Assembly (NCBI RefSeq): GCF_001667585.1
Contig: NZ_LZJZ01000093.1
Coordinates: forward strand, 1 to 64,000
Origin: Mycobacterium sp. E2733
GTDB taxonomy: Bacteria; Actinomycetota; Actinomycetes; Mycobacteriales; Mycobacteriaceae
Length of the DNA: 64,000 nt
Direction of reading: 5' to 3'
Made by a program: the position numbers and the translations under genes. Positions 53,489-63,379 of the stretch are shown here, piece by piece. How positions within the stretch are numbered: position 1 is the stretch's first letter; every line of letters starts with the position of its first letter. The notes below the pieces were generated by a model, which saw only the letters and a program-made list of their open reading frames with translations, was not told the DNA's origin and did not search any database.

Positions 53489-54706
53489 TCAGTCGTGCTT
53501 TCGGGGATGCGGAGGTCCCGCGGCAGAAGGGCCCTTCGTCACCTGGCTCCGCGACGCGATCGTGCCCGCGATCGAGGCGGCCGCGATGGTCAGCAAGGCT
53601 CCGAACATCAACGCCGACGCTTCGCCGGCGAGGAGGAGGTGTTCCTGGGTACCGATCGTGGCCGCGGCCACCGGCACACCGAGCTGAGCGGCCGAGAGCA
53701 CCGCCAGGCTGAGCGGTTGGCCGAGAAGCCTGCCCGCACAGTGTGCCAGCATGGCCCCTAGCCCCAGCCCCAGGCCGAGCAGGATGAGTTTCGGGTGCGA
53801 ACCCAGCTCGCGCACCTGTAGTGAAGCGCCCAGCCAGACGAAGAACAGCGGGCTGAAAAACCCCTCGGTGATCCCGAACAGCTGGCGCGCCAACCGCCGC
53901 GGTTCGCCGACCAGCGCGACCACCAGGCCCACCGCGAAGCCCGCCAGCATGACGGACACGTGCGTGCTCATGGCGAGCGCCGCCAGGGCGAACAGCACGA
54001 TGAGGTTGGTCCGCAATTCCAGTGCGAACCGCCGGTTCTCGGAGTATTCGTGCATCCGGCGGCGCCAGCCCTTGGCGTCGGAGGCGCGCAGCAGCACGAA
54101 CAGCACTCCCGCGCAGCCGGCCACCGCCAGCGCGCCGAGCGCGGCGGTGGGCGCATGCCGGAGGTCGATCACCAACGGCAGCAAGACAATACAGGCGGCA
54201 TCGGCAATGGCGATCTGCGCCGTAACGGCAAGCACCTGCGACCCCTGCAATCGCAGGGAATCGATCACCGGCAGCGCCAGCGCCGCCGACGACGAGGCCA
54301 TGAGCACGGCGTACATCGCCGCATGGCCGGTGCCGAAGGCCGCCGCCAACCCGGCCCCGAGCGCCGCCGCGGCGGCGCCGGCCAGCGCAGCCCGCGCAAG
54401 CGCGTGCGGTAGCGATGAGCGCAGTGCGGTAGCGCCGACCGGGACATGGGTGCCCACGACGAACATGACCAACGCGAAGCCGATGTTGGCGAGCAGCTGA
54501 AACGTCGGGTTGTTGACGTCGACGACGCCCAGGCCGGTCCGGCCGACAACGAGGCCCGCAACCAGCTCCCCGATGATCACCGGTATCCGCAGGCGGGGCA
54601 GTGTCGCCAGCAGCGGACCGGCCAATCCGATCGCGGTCAGCAGCGCCAGGGTGTGGAAGCCAAACCCCGGCACGTCAGCGGTCCCTGCGCGCCAGCACGA
54701 AGACAT
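53489..54706 (-). CDS. Kef/CPA2-type cation:proton antiporter
   Basis: A 405-residue integral membrane protein with about 11-12 hydrophobic segments. It has family patterns of CPA2 antiporters: PVIIGELVAGLVVGRTGLG near the N-terminus, the central IAIADAACIVLLP, and FFVWLGASL. It lacks the TrkA-N (RCK) domain found in full Kef proteins. It would exchange Na+ or K+ for protons. The start may be ATG 54706 or GTG 54673. The last residues are Pro/His-rich. Confidence 0.8.
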   Translation of the reverse strand: MSSCWRAGTADVPGFGFHTLALLTAIGLAGPLLATLPRLRIPVIIGELVAGLVVGRTGLGVVDVNNPTFQLLANIGFALVMFVVGTHVPVGATALRSSLPHALARAALAGAAAAALGAGLAAAFGTGHAAMYAVLMASSSAALALPVIDSLRLQGSQVLAVTAQIAIADAACIVLLPLVIDLRHAPTAALGALAVAGCAGVLFVLLRASDAKGWRRRMHEYSENRRFALELRTNLIVLFALAALAMSTHVSVMLAGFAVGLVVALVGEPRRLARQLFGITEGFFSPLFFVWLGASLQVRELGSHPKLILLGLGLGLGAMLAHCAGRLLGQPLSLAVLSAAQLGVPVAAATIGTQEHLLLAGEASALMFGALLTIAAASIAGTIASRSQVTKGPSAAGPPHPRKHD

Positions 54707-54729
54707 TCTGCATTCTCCGCGGGGCGGTT

Positions 54730-55229
54730 CTAGGGATTGATCGTGTTATCCCCGACCTGGCGGCCCCAGACATACTCGATCGCGTACGGCGATCCCGTGT
54801 CGAGGTGGTTGTAGGGCGCGATGCTGTTGCCGGTGTCCATCACCAATTCCGGTGCGGGCCAGAGGTGACGGGTGATGGGCTGCCAGCAACCGGGGGCACC
54901 CCCCGGCCCGCCGCGCGCGTTCACCCGCGGCAGGTTTTCGGGGCCTCGAGGGTGAACTTGGCGGCCGGCTTGCCGTCGCGCACGGTCTCGGAGATGTTGC
55001 CCACCCGGCCGATCTCGACCCCGTTGTAGGTGACCTTCGAGCCCGGATCCATCACCAACCCGGCCCGCGACGCCAGCATCGTCAGCTTCGTCTTCGGCGT
55101 GAAGCCGCCGCGGAACTGCACGTACACCAGCGTGAAGACGATGGCCAGGATCACCAGCACAGCGAGGGCGATCCACCGGTAGGGCGGGAGCCGCTGGGAA
55201 TTGATCTGGACCGGGGAAGACGATGTCAC
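54730..55229 (-). pseudogene. Internally deleted mce gene remnant
   Basis: The N-terminal part (55229-54921) encodes a GTG-started Mce protein beginning: a membrane helix (WIALAVLVILAIVFTLVYV) and the start of the MCE domain (LTMLASRAGLVMDPGSKVTYNG, shown in part as LVMDPGSKVTYNG and EIGRVGNI). In another frame, 54730 to about 54945 encodes a typical Mce1A-like C-terminus (NLPRVNARGGPGG, LWPAPELVMDTGNSI, YVWGRQVGDNTINP). A full Mce protein has about 300 more residues between these ends. The deletion join is near 54935-54950 and leaves a frameshift. No yrbE or other mce genes are adjacent. Confidence 0.8.
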
Positions 55230-55524
55230 CCGTGCCCCTCACCTCTGCGCCGCGCATCCCCGTGCCGCGGCGAATTTTCCCCGCGCCAGGGGCTCTGCAC
55301 ACACATGCAATAACGAAGTCCACAGGAATGTACCTTGACGGCCATCCTTATGCGAACCGCTGTTCGCAGAATGTGCCGAACATCGCGCTCGACTTCGGCG
55401 CGGTATCGCGCACGGATCGAACGAGGAGGCGTTTTCGGCCCCGCGGTAGGTGAAACCGAGAGCGGTCCAAGCCAACTCAATGAAGTCTGGGTGGTTCCGG
55501 CCGCGTTGCGTTAGCGTCTTCGGC

Positions 55525-56013
55525 GTGACTCTCAAAGACATCCCGCTGACGACCCTCGACGGCCAACCGACCACGCTGGCCCAACTGTCAGCCGGCGCAA
55601 CTCTGGTCGTCAACGTGGCCTCCAAATGCGGCCTGACCCCGCAGTACACGGCGCTGGAGAGGCTGGCCGAGGACTACCGTGACCGCGGCTTGACGGTCGT
55701 CGGCGTCCCCTGCAACCAGTTCATGGGCCAGGAACCGGGCACGGCCGAGGAGATCCGGGAGTTCTGCTCGACGACCTACGGGGTGACGTTCCCGCTGCTG
55801 GCGAAGACCGACGTCAACGGCGATGACCGCCACCAGCTGTACGCCGAATTGACCAAAGCCGCCGATTCCGCCGGCGAGGCGGGAGACATCCAGTGGAACT
55901 TCGAGAAGTTCCTCGTCGCACCCGGCGGTGAGGTGGTTCAGCGATTCCGACCCCGCACACCGCCCGACGCCCCGGAGGTCATCAGCGCCATCGAGGCCAT
56001 GCTGCCGCGGTAG
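55525..56013 (+). CDS. Glutathione peroxidase-like thiol peroxidase
   Basis: A 162-residue member of the GPx/BsaA family. The peroxidatic Cys is in NVASKCGLTPQY (near residue 36), with the Gln of GVPCNQFMGQEPG and Trp/Asn of QWNFEKFLV completing the catalytic tetrad. It reduces hydroperoxides, probably with thioredoxin since mycobacteria lack glutathione. GTG at 55525 (VTLKDIPL) is the preferred start. The 295 bp before it hold no recognisable gene. Confidence 0.87.
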   Translation: MTLKDIPLTTLDGQPTTLAQLSAGATLVVNVASKCGLTPQYTALERLAEDYRDRGLTVVGVPCNQFMGQEPGTAEEIREFCSTTYGVTFPLLAKTDVNGDDRHQLYAELTKAADSAGEAGDIQWNFEKFLVAPGGEVVQRFRPRTPPDAPEVISAIEAMLPR

Positions 56014-56066
56014 GCGGCTGAAAGGGCTCGGTGGGCCTGAATCCAGCGGACGTGGTGCCGGAGCGA

Positions 56067-56081
56067 GTGGCCGAAAGTCCT
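56067..56081 (+). promoter_or_regulatory. DosR-like box upstream of USP at 56250
   Basis: GTGGCCGAAAGTCCT reads AGGACTTTCGGCCAC on the other strand, close to the GGGACTTTCGGCC form of the DosR box. It is 168 bp before the USP start, further than in other units. Confidence 0.55.
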
Positions 56082-56249
56082 TCGGCGCGGAGCCCATCGC
56101 CCCTTCTTTGCTCCTTGCGGGACGGAGTTGACTGGTCACCGTCTGGGATCCACCAACATCGACGCTGGGAGGCCATCGTGCTCCCCACAAGAATTCGCAA
56201 GCGCGTCGCCTGATTCCTGGTCGCGTAACGAGAGAAGCAGGGGAACGAA

Positions 56250-57134
56250 ATGTCCGGTCACGAAACCCATCGTGGCATTTTGGTCGGCGTTGACGGATCA
56301 GCCTCGTCGATGGCGGCGGTCGACTGGGCGGCTCGCGATGCGGCGATACGCAATGTGCCGCTGACACTCATGCACGTCATCGCACCGGTCGTGCCGGCGG
56401 TTGCGCCGTGGCCGGCGATCCCGATTCCTCAAGACCATTTCGAGCGGCAGGACGAGAAGGCACGGCAAATTCTCGAAGACGCGCGCAAGGTGGTCGCCGA
56501 GAGCACCGGCGATCATGGCCCGCCGTTCGTGTACAGCGTGGTGGTGCGCGGCCCGACCGTTTCCACGCTCGTCAACGAATCCAAGATCGCGGACATGATG
56601 GTCGTGGGATACCGCGGCGAAGGCGCGTTCAGCCGGGTCCCGTTCGGCTCGGCCAGCACCGGCCTGGTGAACTATGCGCATTGCCCGGTCGCCGTCGTCC
56701 ATGATGAGGCCGCGCCGCGTCCGCAGGCACCGGTCCTGGTGGGAATCGATGGTTCGGCCGCATCAAAACTGGCGGCGGAGATCGCCTTCGACGAGGCCTC
56801 TCGCCGGGGCGTGGAGTTGGTGGCACTGCATGCGTGGTCGGACGTCAGCATGTCGGAAGTGCCAGGGCTGGATCTCGAGATGATGGAAGCGCAGGCACAA
56901 CAGGCGCTTGCCGAGTGGCTCGCCGGGTTCCAGGAGCGCTACCCCGATGTCGCGGTGCGACGTGTGGTGGTGTGCGATCAGCCGGCTCGTCAACTCATCG
57001 AGCACTCGGAGTCCGCGCAGCTCGTCGTCGTCGGCAGTCACGGCCGCGGCGGATTCGCCGGCATGCTGCTGGGCTCGGTGTGCACGGCGGTCGCACATGC
57101 GGCGCAATCGGTCGTGATCGTCTCTCGCGAGTAA
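56250..57134 (+). CDS. Universal stress protein, tandem USP domains
   Basis: A 294-residue USP with two complete domains ([10 protein letters not shown] and [10 protein letters not shown]). ATP loops are [15 protein letters not shown] and [15 protein letters not shown], so both sites look functional. It resembles Rv2005c/Rv2623-type proteins. It is transcribed rightward, and a strong hairpin terminator follows after about 48 bp. It is the last gene at this end that looks DosR-linked. Confidence 0.88.
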   Translation: MSGHETHRGILVGVDGSASSMAAVDWAARDAAIRNVPLTLMHVIAPVVPAVAPWPAIPIPQDHFERQDEKARQILEDARKVVAESTGDHGPPFVYSVVVRGPTVSTLVNESKIADMMVVGYRGEGAFSRVPFGSASTGLVNYAHCPVAVVHDEAAPRPQAPVLVGIDGSAASKLAAEIAFDEASRRGVELVALHAWSDVSMSEVPGLDLEMMEAQAQQALAEWLAGFQERYPDVAVRRVVVCDQPARQLIEHSESAQLVVVGSHGRGGFAGMLLGSVCTAVAHAAQSVVIVSRE

Positions 57135-57182
57135 TAGCGGGCGCAGGCGGGCGCGATCACAATTTCACTCCCACGACGCATG

Positions 57183-57218
57183 AAGACGGCCCCCGGAGTT
57201 TCCTCCGGGGGCCGTCTT
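57183..57218. terminator. Bidirectional hairpin terminator
   Basis: A perfect 16 bp inverted repeat (AAGACGGCCCCCGGAG on the left arm, 57183-57198) with a 4-base TTTC loop. It sits between the convergent USP gene and tRNA-fMet. There is only a short T run on the plus side (TCTTAC), so it is a strong-stem, weak-U-tract mycobacterial type. Confidence 0.8.
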
Positions 57219-57221
57219 ACC

Positions 57222-57298
57222 TGGTAGCGGGGACAGGATTCGAACCTGCGACCTCTGGGTTATGAGCCCAGCGAGCTACCGAGCTGCTCCACCCCGCG
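57222..57298 (-). tRNA. tRNA-fMet (CAT), initiator
   Basis: A 77-base tRNA on the minus strand with anticodon CAT in the loop CTCATAA. The anticodon stem has three consecutive G:C pairs (GGG/CCC) and position 1 C faces U72, a mismatch. Both are the marks of initiator tRNA. The T arm GGTTCGAATCC is standard and CCA is encoded at the 3' end. The 3' end faces the terminator and the DosR locus. Confidence 0.93.
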
Positions 57299-57371
57299 TT
57301 GGTGAATGCCAGGTTACCGAACCGGCATCATGGCGACCAAATCGCGGGCTCAGCGGGGGTAGGGACCCAGC

Positions 57372-57908
57372 TCAATGGGACGGCGGGTTCAGCCCGTACC
57401 GTCGCGCGACGTCGTCCATCCAATCGGGCGAGCCGTAGGTCAGCCCGTATTTGTCGGCGAGTTCGCCGAACTCGGGCGACTCGTGCAGCACCTTGCCGAC
57501 CGGGTCGTCGGCATGCTCGACGAGCAGCTCGCCGAGCTCGCGGAAGTAGTTCTCGAATCCGCCAGGGGTGATGACCTCGATGATGCGGCCCGGCTCGCTG
57601 CCGGCGTTCCACACCGCGTGCATTTGCCCGCGCGGCTTCGTGATGTAGCCACCCGGGCCCAGAACCACTTCGCTGTCGTCGGAGCGGAAGCCGATCTCGC
57701 CCGCCAACACGATCGAGTGCTCGTCCTCGCGAGTATGCATGTGCGCGGCCGTGAGCAAGCCGACTTCAAACGGGTGCTCGACGATCGACACCTCACCCCC
57801 GTTGGTCTTGCTGGACAGCTTGAAGACTGCCCCGAATCCCGGGAGGGCGACGTACTCACCCTCCCCCGGCTGCACCACGGTTACTCCGATTTCGTTCGCG
57901 TTGGTCAT
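57372..57908 (-). CDS. Cupin-domain protein
   Basis: A 178-residue single-domain cupin. Metal-binding residues are in HMHTREDEHSIVLAGE (motif 1) and in GQMHAVWN (motif 2), giving a three-His/one-Glu site. It could be a dioxygenase or isomerase on a small molecule. The ATG at 57908 follows GAGGGA. It overlaps the stop of the nitroreductase by 4 bp, so it is translated with it. Confidence 0.8.
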   Translation of the reverse strand: MTNANEIGVTVVQPGEGEYVALPGFGAVFKLSSKTNGGEVSIVEHPFEVGLLTAAHMHTREDEHSIVLAGEIGFRSDDSEVVLGPGGYITKPRGQMHAVWNAGSEPGRIIEVITPGGFENYFRELGELLVEHADDPVGKVLHESPEFGELADKYGLTYGSPDWMDDVARRYGLNPPSH

Positions 57909-58588
57909 TTCGCGTCCCTCTGCGATGGCCACAACGGCTGCGGCACTTCCACACCGAACGGCTTGCCCCACCCGTTGCGGGAGGAAACCTCGTGCACGGG
58001 ACGCCGATTGGCCGCGACACCCCACCGGCCCCGCGGGTAGCCGAGGGCCAGCATGGCCGACATCTCCCAGCCTTCCTCGACCGGCACGCCCAGCAGTTCG
58101 TTCACCTGGTCCTCGAAATTGCGGAGCACCATCGTCATGACGCCGCCGACGCCCTCGGCCCGTGCGGCAAGCAACGCGCTCCAGATCGCCGGGTAGATGT
58201 TGGCGCCGCCCAGGTCGTCGATGGCGAAGACGAAGAGCAGCAAGGGGATTTCCTCGAAATGGTCGGCCAGGTAGTTTCCCGAGCCCTGCATGCGGCGCAT
58301 CGTCTCGGCGTGGGCGGTCGGGTCCGCACCCGGGGCGGTCGCCACCATCGGTCCCGCCCCCGCGCCGAACTTCTGGTACTCGATGGCGCGGGCCTGCCGG
58401 AACAGCTGGGCGAACTCGCGGATGAGTTGCGGATCGTCCACGGCCACAAAGTGCCAGCGCTGCGTGTTGCCGCCGTTGGGGGCGCGAACGGCCGCATCGA
58501 GGATGCGGGCCTGGATGTCCAGCGGGATCGGGTCCGGCCGCAACCGCCGCATCATTCTGGTGGTGTACAGCGCTTCGTAGATGTCCAT
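57905..58588 (-). CDS. Nitroreductase family protein (FMN)
   Basis: A 227-residue classical nitroreductase, different from the Acg type. It has the N-terminal TTRMMRRLRPDPIP, APNGGNTQRWHFV with FMN contacts, and the C-terminal LGYPRGRWG. It should be an FMN-dependent NAD(P)H reductase of nitro or quinone compounds. The start at 58588 lies 17 bp after the HD-domain gene. The cupin, nitroreductase and HD genes form one operon facing a divergent AraC-type regulator. Confidence 0.83.
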   Translation of the reverse strand: MDIYEALYTTRMMRRLRPDPIPLDIQARILDAAVRAPNGGNTQRWHFVAVDDPQLIREFAQLFRQARAIEYQKFGAGAGPMVATAPGADPTAHAETMRRMQGSGNYLADHFEEIPLLLFVFAIDDLGGANIYPAIWSALLAARAEGVGGVMTMVLRNFEDQVNELLGVPVEEGWEMSAMLALGYPRGRWGVAANRRPVHEVSSRNGWGKPFGVEVPQPLWPSQRDAK

Positions 58589-58605
58589 TTGTCCGCTCCC
58601 CTCCG

Positions 58606-59256
58606 CTATTCGGGCCAGCTGTTGTTGAGAATGATGTCGACGAAGTCGGCGCGCTCGAAGGTGGCGTCGAAGTGCGCCAGCACGTCGGCGTTCATGGTGC
58701 CGAAGGTGGTCTGCGGGCGGTGCTTCATGCCGTCGTTGAACGCCGCGAGGATGCGGTTCTTGAAATCGGGCCGCGGGTGGGCGGCGGTCACCGCGGCGAG
58801 GGCCTCGGGGGCCAGGGATTCCCGGCCTACGCCGACAACGTCGACCTCGACACCGGCTTGCAGCAGGGCGACTTCCGGTGCGAGGAACTCGGGCACGCCC
58901 GGCGTGGTGTGCAGCGCGATGCCGAGCCACACCTTGTCGGCGTCGGCCCCGTCGACACCGCGCGCAGTCAGGAAGCCGCGTGCCGCGTCGGCGCCGTCGA
59001 CCTCGAAGCGGATCGTCGAGGTGCGGTAGCGCTCGGTGAGCCCGATGTCGTGGAACATCGCGCCGACGTAGAGCAGCTCCAGGTCGGGATGCAGCCCGCG
59101 GCGCAGCCCCTGCAGCGCGCCGAAGAGGAATACCCGCCGCGAGTGATTGAACAGCAAGTCGTCCTCGACCTCGCGAATGAATTCGGTGGCCTCGCGCGCC
59201 AGCGGCGAGTCGGGGATGCGGATACCGGCGATGCTGTCGATGGACTGAGTGGTCAT
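58606..59256 (-). CDS. HD-domain phosphohydrolase-like protein
   Basis: A 216-residue HD-domain protein with FNHSRRVFLFG (first metal His, near residue 38), GAMFHDIGLT (HD pair) and IALHTTPG (last His). HD proteins hydrolyse phosphate esters or other bonds; family members of this length include cyanamide hydratase-like enzymes. The start MTTQSIDS at 59256 sits 74 bp from the divergent regulator. Confidence 0.78.
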   Translation of the reverse strand: MTTQSIDSIAGIRIPDSPLAREATEFIREVEDDLLFNHSRRVFLFGALQGLRRGLHPDLELLYVGAMFHDIGLTERYRTSTIRFEVDGADAARGFLTARGVDGADADKVWLGIALHTTPGVPEFLAPEVALLQAGVEVDVVGVGRESLAPEALAAVTAAHPRPDFKNRILAAFNDGMKHRPQTTFGTMNADVLAHFDATFERADFVDIILNNSWPE

Positions 59257-59330
59257 GACCGTCAGTGTGCGGCCACCCGGGCTCCGCGACCGTGGGCGTT
59301 CGCGCCGTCCTCTCCACAGAAAGCGACACA

Positions 59331-60320
59331 ATGTTTTGCGTGGCTGAAGCGGGAGCGCGTTCACGGGTGGTGGTGATCGTCGTGTTCGACGACGTGACGC
59401 TGTTGGACGTCGCGGGAGCGGGTGAAGTCTTCGCTGAGGCGAACCGGTTCGGCGCCGATTACGAGCTCAGAATCGCGTCGGTGGACGGGCGGGACGTGAC
59501 GACGTCGATCGGGACCCGACTGGGCGTCACCGACAGCATCTCGGCGATCGGTTTCGCCGATACGGTGCTGGTCGCCGGCAGCGACCGGCTGCCGGCGCGG
59601 CCGATCGACCCCGCGCTCGTCGAGGCTGTCAGGGCGGTGTCGGCGCGGGCCCGGCGAATGGCGTCCATTTGCACGGGTTCGTTCATCCTGGCGCAGGCCG
59701 GCCTGCTCAGCGGCCGGCGCGCCACCACGCACTGGCACGATGCCCGGCTGTTGGCGCGGGCCTTTCGCGATGTCACCGTCGAGCCGGACGCGATCTTCGT
59801 GCGTGACGGCGACGTCTTCACCTCGGCCGGAATCTCGTCGGGCATCGACCTGGCGCTGGCGCTGGTCGAGATGGATCACGGGACCGAGCTGGTCCGCGAC
59901 GTGGCCCGGTGGCTGGTCGTGTACCTCAAACGCGCAGGGGGCCAATCACAATTCTCGGTGCTGGTCGAGGCCGACCCGCCGCCGGACTCGCCGCTGCGGG
60001 CGGTCATCGATGCGGTCGCGGCCAATCCGGGCGCGAACCACAGCGTGACATCTCTTGCCGCCCGGGCCGCACTGAGCACCCGCCAGCTGACCCGGCTCTT
60101 CCAGTCCGAGCTAGGGATGAGTCCCGCACGCTATGTCGAATTGGTCCGAATCGATTTCGCCCGTGGCGCGCTGGAAGCCGGCCGGTCGGTCACCGAGACC
60201 GCGGGCATGGCCGGCTTCGGCAGTATCGAAACGCTGAGACGGGTATTCGTCAACCACCTGGGCATCAGCCCGAAAGCCTATCGGGACAGGTTCCGAACGG
60301 CCGGAATGGCCGGGGCCTGA
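59331..60320 (+). CDS. GATase1/DJ-1-type AraC-family transcriptional regulator
   Basis: A 329-residue regulator. The N-terminal DJ-1/PfpI-like domain (residues 1-190) has VVIVVFDDVTLLDVAG and the nucleophile-elbow Cys in ICTGSFILAQAGLL. The C-terminal AraC domain (about 225-325) has two HTHs: SLAARAALSTRQLTRLF and VTETAGMAGFGSIETLRRVF. It is divergent from the HD-nitroreductase-cupin operon and probably controls it. MFCVAEAG at 59331 is the chosen start. Confidence 0.85.
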   Translation: MFCVAEAGARSRVVVIVVFDDVTLLDVAGAGEVFAEANRFGADYELRIASVDGRDVTTSIGTRLGVTDSISAIGFADTVLVAGSDRLPARPIDPALVEAVRAVSARARRMASICTGSFILAQAGLLSGRRATTHWHDARLLARAFRDVTVEPDAIFVRDGDVFTSAGISSGIDLALALVEMDHGTELVRDVARWLVVYLKRAGGQSQFSVLVEADPPPDSPLRAVIDAVAANPGANHSVTSLAARAALSTRQLTRLFQSELGMSPARYVELVRIDFARGALEAGRSVTETAGMAGFGSIETLRRVFVNHLGISPKAYRDRFRTAGMAGA

Positions 60321-60323
60321 CCG

Positions 60324-63305
60324 CTATTTGGTGTTGTTGTACTTGGTGATCGCGTCGTCCAACCGCTGCAGGGCGGCGCCGTACCCGGCAAAATCGCCCT
60401 TCTTCTGGGCGTCCTTGGCCGCGCCCAGCGCCGTCTGAATCTCTTGCAGGGCGGCGGCTTTGGCCGGGGACAGCGTCACCGACCCATCCGATACCGGCGG
60501 GACTGCCGCCGGCGGCGGCGACCCCGGTGGGCTGGCCGGCGGGGGCGGGCTCGCCGGCGGTGGCGCTTGGGGGTTGCCGGTGTCGGTCGGCTGAATTCCC
60601 GTCGCGGCCGCGCCCGCGCCGGGACCGAACAGCCCGGTGAGGGCGTCGCGCACCGTCGGGCCGTAGCCGATCTTGTCGTTGTACATCATCGCCACCCGGA
60701 TCAGCCGCGGGTACGACGAGGCGGCGTCGCTGGCCCCCGGGGAGGCGTAGACGGGTTCCACATACAGGAGGCCGCCCTGGCCCACCGGCAGGGTGAGCAG
60801 GTTGCCCCAACGGATCCGGTTCTGGTTGTCGCGCCCGATCACACCGAGGTCCTGGGACACCGCCGGATCGGTGGTGATGGCGTTGTTGGCCAGCTTGGGC
60901 CCGTTGACCTGACCCGGGATGGTCAGCACGGTGATCTTGCCGTACGTCGCCGGGTCGGAACTCGCGCTGATGTAGGCGGCCAGATAGTCGCGCTTGAACC
61001 TGTTCATCGCGCTCGTCAACTGATATGACGACGAATTATCGTTCTTGGCAATGTTTTTCGCGACGATGTAATAGGGCGGCTGATAGCTGCTGGCGGTGGG
61101 GTTGGGATCCAGCGGCACGTCCCAGAAGTCGGACGTGGAGAAGAAGGTCACCGGGTCGTTCACGTGGTATTTGGCCAGCAGCATCCGCTGCACCTTGAAC
61201 AGGTCCTCGGGGTAGCGCAGGTGCTCGGCGAGTTCGGGGGTGATGTCGCTCTTCGGCTTGACCGTGCCGGGGAAGACCTGCATCCACGCCTTGAGCACCG
61301 GGTCCTGCTCGTCCTGCTGGTACAGCGTGACGGTGCCGTCATAGGCGTCCACCGTGGCCTTGACCGAGTTGCGGATGTAGGAGACGTCCTTGTTGGGCGC
61401 CAGCTTGTTGAACGCGACCTCGTTCGAGTCGGCGGTGGCCGATTCCAGCGAGGTCAGCTCGGAGTACGGGTAGTTGTCCAACGTGGTGTAGCCGTCGATG
61501 ATCCACACCAGTCGCTTGTTGACGATCGCCGGGTACACCGAGCTGTCGGTGGTCAGCCACGGCGCCACCGCTTCCACCCGCCGCGCCGGGTCCCGGTTGA
61601 AAAGGATCCTGCTATTGGAGCCGATCACGTTGGAGAACAGGAAGTTTCGCTCCGCGAACTTGGCGGCGAACACGCTGCGGGACAGCCAGTCCCCGACGGG
61701 CACGCCCCCCAACCCGGTGTAGGTGTAGTTCTTGGTCTCGGCGCTGGTCTCGTAGTCGTATTCGCGGTCGGCACCGTTGCGGCCGACGATCGCGTAGTCG
61801 GCGGACGTGCTGGAGATGACCGGGCCGTAGTAGATGCGCGGCTGGTCCAGCGGCGCCGGGCCGTCCGATACCACGTTGCCGTTGGCGCCGACGACGTTGA
61901 CCAAAAACTCGGGGTAGCCACCGTTTTGGTTGGGGTCGTTGGCGACGCCGCGCACCGTGTTGGCCGGTGACGCGATGAACCCGTTGCCGTGGGTGTAGAC
62001 GCTGTGCCGGTTGATCCAGTCCCGCTGGTTCTCTATCAGCCGGTCGGGGTTGAGCTCGCGCGCGGCGACGACGTAGTCGCGCAGCGAGCCGTTGCGGTCC
62101 AGGTACCGGTCGATGGACAGCTGGTCGGGGAAGTAGTAGAAGTTCTTGCCCTGCTGGAACTGGGTGAACGCCGGGCTGACGATGGTCGGGTCGAGCAGCC
62201 GGATGTTGGAGGTGGTCGCCCGGTCGTCGGCCACCTGCTGCGCGGTGGCCTGCGTGTCGCCGGCGTACGTGCGATAGGTGACCACGTCCGACGTCAGGCC
62301 ATAGGCCTGCCGCGTGGCCGTGATGCTGCGGCTGATGTATTCGCTTTCCTTCTGCGCCGCATTGGGTTTGACGCTGATCTGCTCGACGATCAGCGGCCAC
62401 CCGGCGCCCACGATCAGCGACGACAGCAGCAACAGCACCAGGCCGATGGCGGGGATCCGCAAATCTTTCAGCACGACCGCGGAGAACACCGCGGCGGCGC
62501 AGATCAGCGCGATCGCCATCAGGATCAGCTTGGCCGGCAACACCGCGTTGATGTCGGTGTATCCGGCGCCGGTGAACGGCTTACCGCCGCGGGTGTGCGA
62601 CAGCAGCTCGTAACGGTCCAGCCAATACGCGACCGCCTTGAGCACCACCAGCAGCCCCACCACGGTGACCAGCTGGATGCGGGTCGAGCGGCTCAGCGCG
62701 CCGGTGCGGCCGGAAAGCCGGATCCCGCCAAAGATGTAGTGCGCCAACAGGTTCGCCACGAAGGCCAGGAACACGGCTACGAACAGGTAGCTGAGCAGCA
62801 GCCGGTAGAACGGCAGGTCGAACGCGTAGAAGCCGAGGTCCTTGCCGAACTGCGGATCCCGGATGCCGAAGTCCCCGCCGTGCATGAACAATTGGATGCG
62901 CACCCAGTAGCTTTGCGCGATGATGCCGGCCAGCAGGCCGATCGCGACCGGCACCCCGATGCCCACCAGCCGCAGCCGGGAGAGGACGACGGCGCGGTAC
63001 CGGGCCACGGGATCGTTGTCGCTGCTCGGCACGAACACCGGGCGGGTGCGATAGGCCACCGCGAGGCCGGCGAACACGATGCCGCCGACCAGCAGGCCGG
63101 CCACCAGAAAGACCACGAACCGGGTGACCAGCACGGTCGTGAACACCGAGCGGTAGCCCAGCTCACCGAACCACAGCCAGTCCACGTACGCGTCGATCAG
63201 CCGCGGTCCGGCGAGCAGCAGAGCGATCACACCCAGTGCGATCAGGATCAGAATCCGACTACGCCGCGTCAGCTTCGGCATCCGTGCGGTGGGCCGCATC
63301 CCCAC
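60324..63305 (-). CDS. UPF0182 family large membrane protein (Rv3193c-like)
   Basis: A 993-residue protein with seven or so N-terminal membrane helices ([37 protein letters not shown]; and others up to about residue 320). A long outward domain runs to about residue 900, and a Pro-rich segment ([16 protein letters not shown]) precedes a helical C-terminus. The length and sequence match Rv3193c. Function is unproven. The upstream gene is the Rv3194c homologue, as in M. tuberculosis. Confidence 0.85.
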   Translation of the reverse strand: MGMRPTARMPKLTRRSRILILIALGVIALLLAGPRLIDAYVDWLWFGELGYRSVFTTVLVTRFVVFLVAGLLVGGIVFAGLAVAYRTRPVFVPSSDNDPVARYRAVVLSRLRLVGIGVPVAIGLLAGIIAQSYWVRIQLFMHGGDFGIRDPQFGKDLGFYAFDLPFYRLLLSYLFVAVFLAFVANLLAHYIFGGIRLSGRTGALSRSTRIQLVTVVGLLVVLKAVAYWLDRYELLSHTRGGKPFTGAGYTDINAVLPAKLILMAIALICAAAVFSAVVLKDLRIPAIGLVLLLLSSLIVGAGWPLIVEQISVKPNAAQKESEYISRSITATRQAYGLTSDVVTYRTYAGDTQATAQQVADDRATTSNIRLLDPTIVSPAFTQFQQGKNFYYFPDQLSIDRYLDRNGSLRDYVVAARELNPDRLIENQRDWINRHSVYTHGNGFIASPANTVRGVANDPNQNGGYPEFLVNVVGANGNVVSDGPAPLDQPRIYYGPVISSTSADYAIVGRNGADREYDYETSAETKNYTYTGLGGVPVGDWLSRSVFAAKFAERNFLFSNVIGSNSRILFNRDPARRVEAVAPWLTTDSSVYPAIVNKRLVWIIDGYTTLDNYPYSELTSLESATADSNEVAFNKLAPNKDVSYIRNSVKATVDAYDGTVTLYQQDEQDPVLKAWMQVFPGTVKPKSDITPELAEHLRYPEDLFKVQRMLLAKYHVNDPVTFFSTSDFWDVPLDPNPTASSYQPPYYIVAKNIAKNDNSSSYQLTSAMNRFKRDYLAAYISASSDPATYGKITVLTIPGQVNGPKLANNAITTDPAVSQDLGVIGRDNQNRIRWGNLLTLPVGQGGLLYVEPVYASPGASDAASSYPRLIRVAMMYNDKIGYGPTVRDALTGLFGPGAGAAATGIQPTDTGNPQAPPPASPPPPASPPGSPPPAAVPPVSDGSVTLSPAKAAALQEIQTALGAAKDAQKKGDFAGYGAALQRLDDAITKYNNTK

Positions 63306-63379
63306 TGGCTACGCTCCCTGCTCGATTGATCGACGACGACAACTCTACGCACCGCGCGGCCCGCGATCCCGGCCGAGCT

